DNA of 5,232 bases. Origin: Solirubrobacteraceae bacterium (GTDB lineage: Bacteria > Actinomycetota > Thermoleophilia > Solirubrobacterales > Solirubrobacteraceae). A program made the translations under genes and the position numbers. This document shows positions 4,393 through 5,232 of the stretch, piece after piece. The DNA is taken from contig JASHYF010000034.1 in the NCBI GenBank assembly GCA_030043235.1, positions 1 to 5,232 of the forward strand, read 5' to 3'. The notes below the pieces were generated by a model, which made no database searches, was not told where the DNA came from, and saw only the letters and a list, made by a program, of their open reading frames with translations. The first letter of the stretch is position 1, and the number at the start of each line of letters is the position of its first letter.

Positions 4393-5232
4393 TCACACCC
4401 GCTGGATGAGCGTCGCGGGGCCGGTGCCGCCGGCGGTGCACATGGTGACGAGGCCGAGCTCGCCGTCGGAGCGCTCGAGCTCGTGCAGCAGCGTGGTGAT
4501 CAGCCGCGCGCCGGAGGAGCCGAGCGGGTGCCCGAGGGCGAGCGCGCCGCCGTTGACGTTCACGCGCTCGAACGGCGGTTGGAGCTCGCGCTTCCACGCG
4601 AGCACGACCGGCGCGAACGCCTCGTTGATCTCGATCAGGTCGACGTCGGCGATGGCGAGGTCGTTGCGCTCGAGGATCATGCGCGTGGCGGGGATCGGGC
4701 CGGTGAGCATGATCACGGGGTCGACCCCGGCGGTCACCTGGTCGACGATCCGCGCGCGCGGCGTGAGCCCGAGCTCGCGCGCCTTCTCGGCGCTCGTCAG
4801 CAGCACCGCGGCGGCCCCGTCCGAGATCTGCGAGGAGGTCGCCGCGGTGATCCTGCCGCCGGGCTTGAACGCGGGCTTCAGCTTGGCGAGCGTCTCGAGG
4901 TTGGTGTCCGGCCGAATGCCCTGGTCGCTCACGTAGGTTGAGCCGTTGACCGCCATCGGCACGATCTCCCGCTCGAAGCGGCCCTCGCCGGTGGCGCGGG
5001 CGGCGAGCTGCTGCGAGCGCACGCCGAACTCGTCCAGCTCCGAGCGCGGGATCTCCCAGCGCTCGGCGATCAGCTCCGCGCTGAGGCCCTGGGGGATCAG
5101 CGTGTAGCGGTCCGTCAGCTCGCGCGGGAACGGTACGCCGGTCTCCTCCGGGTGGGCGGCGTTCGCTCCCATCGGCACGTGGCCCATGTGCTCCACGCCC
5201 GCGCCGATCACCACCTCGTGCACGCCCGCGGC
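4393..5232 (-). CDS. Thiolase (acetyl-CoA C-acyltransferase), 5' end outside window
   Basis: This is the C-terminal 279 or so residues of a thiolase, which cleaves 3-ketoacyl-CoA with CoA to release acetyl- or propionyl-CoA (or runs the reverse Claisen condensation); cytoplasmic, normally a dimer or tetramer. The frame runs off the right edge (A-A-G-V-H-E-V-V-I-G-A-G), so ATG/GTG codons there are internal. The first catalytic Cys lies outside the window. Visible hallmarks in order: GAGVEHMGHVPMG, SSQISDGAAAVLLTSAEKA, DPVIMLTGPIPATRMILER, NEAFAPVVLAW (catalytic-pocket Asn), GGALALGHPLGSSGARL (His of GHP), and MCTAGGTGPATLIQRV with the second catalytic Cys near the end. No lesion is seen. The TGPIPAT and NEAFAPVVLxW segments resemble the degradative thiolases used for fatty acids and for sterol side chains (FadA5-like), but the substrate cannot be fixed from this part. 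It ends at TGA 4393-4395, about 45 bases before the hydrolase relic on the same strand. Confidence 0.95.
   Translation of the reverse strand, partial: AAGVHEVVIGAGVEHMGHVPMGANAAHPEETGVPFPRELTDRYTLIPQGLSAELIAERWEIPRSELDEFGVRSQQLAARATGEGRFEREIVPMAVNGSTYVSDQGIRPDTNLETLAKLKPAFKPGGRITAATSSQISDGAAAVLLTSAEKARELGLTPRARIVDQVTAGVDPVIMLTGPIPATRMILERNDLAIADVDLIEINEAFAPVVLAWKRELQPPFERVNVNGGALALGHPLGSSGARLITTLLHELERSDGELGLVTMCTAGGTGPATLIQRV

Noticed and set aside
4369..4941. Plus frames antisense to the thiolase
   Set aside because: The thiolase on the other strand has unmistakable family motifs over the whole stretch; the plus frames are shadows.

Overview
The window is GC-rich, densely coding bacterial DNA. 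Strong G/C bias at third codon positions, GTG starts, a TANNNT-type -10 box placed directly before a GTG, and the style of the recognisable proteins all suggest a high-GC actinobacterium. Thermoleophilia/Solirubrobacterales is my best guess, but nothing here proves it. I see no rRNA, tRNA, CRISPR array, integrase or transposase.

Left part (about 14-2295): three minus-strand reading frames that I cannot assign to a family. In transcription order they are a helical protein (start 2295), a 252-residue protein (start 1498) and a 237-residue protein (start 727). They are closely packed, with a 4-base overlap and then a 12-base gap. The first is doubtful beyond about residue 126. That tail lies antisense to a convincing small plus-strand gene (1693-1917) encoding a charged, helical 74-residue protein. 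This small gene appears to be transcribed leaderless from a -10 box at 1681-1686.

Middle (2296-3944): about 370 bases without a confident gene, holding a three-copy 18-base tandem repeat (2601-2650). Next come an 8-codon upstream frame whose stop overlaps the next start (TGATG), a six-helix aquaporin-family channel (2692-3522) and, after two bases, a 139-residue protein with a DGFHR motif resembling the ParB/sulfiredoxin fold (3525-3944). The last two probably form an operon. The channel has NPV instead of NPA in its first pore loop and seems to lack the aromatic residues of a water-selective filter.

Right part (4016-5232, minus strand): an alpha/beta-hydrolase relic (4016-4349) lacks its N-terminus and its nucleophile/cap core and carries a 2-base frameshift. 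It lies just downstream of a thiolase that enters from the right edge and ends at 4393. The thiolase looks functional in the part seen and belongs to fatty-acid or sterol side-chain degradation. The hydrolase relic may be the decayed remainder of the same transcription unit.

No complete new system is demonstrable. The most interesting items are the atypical aquaporin with its translational leader and DGFHR partner, the leaderless promoter with a 21-base-phased octamer repeat, the sense/antisense conflict at 1495-1917, and the clearly readable pseudogene.
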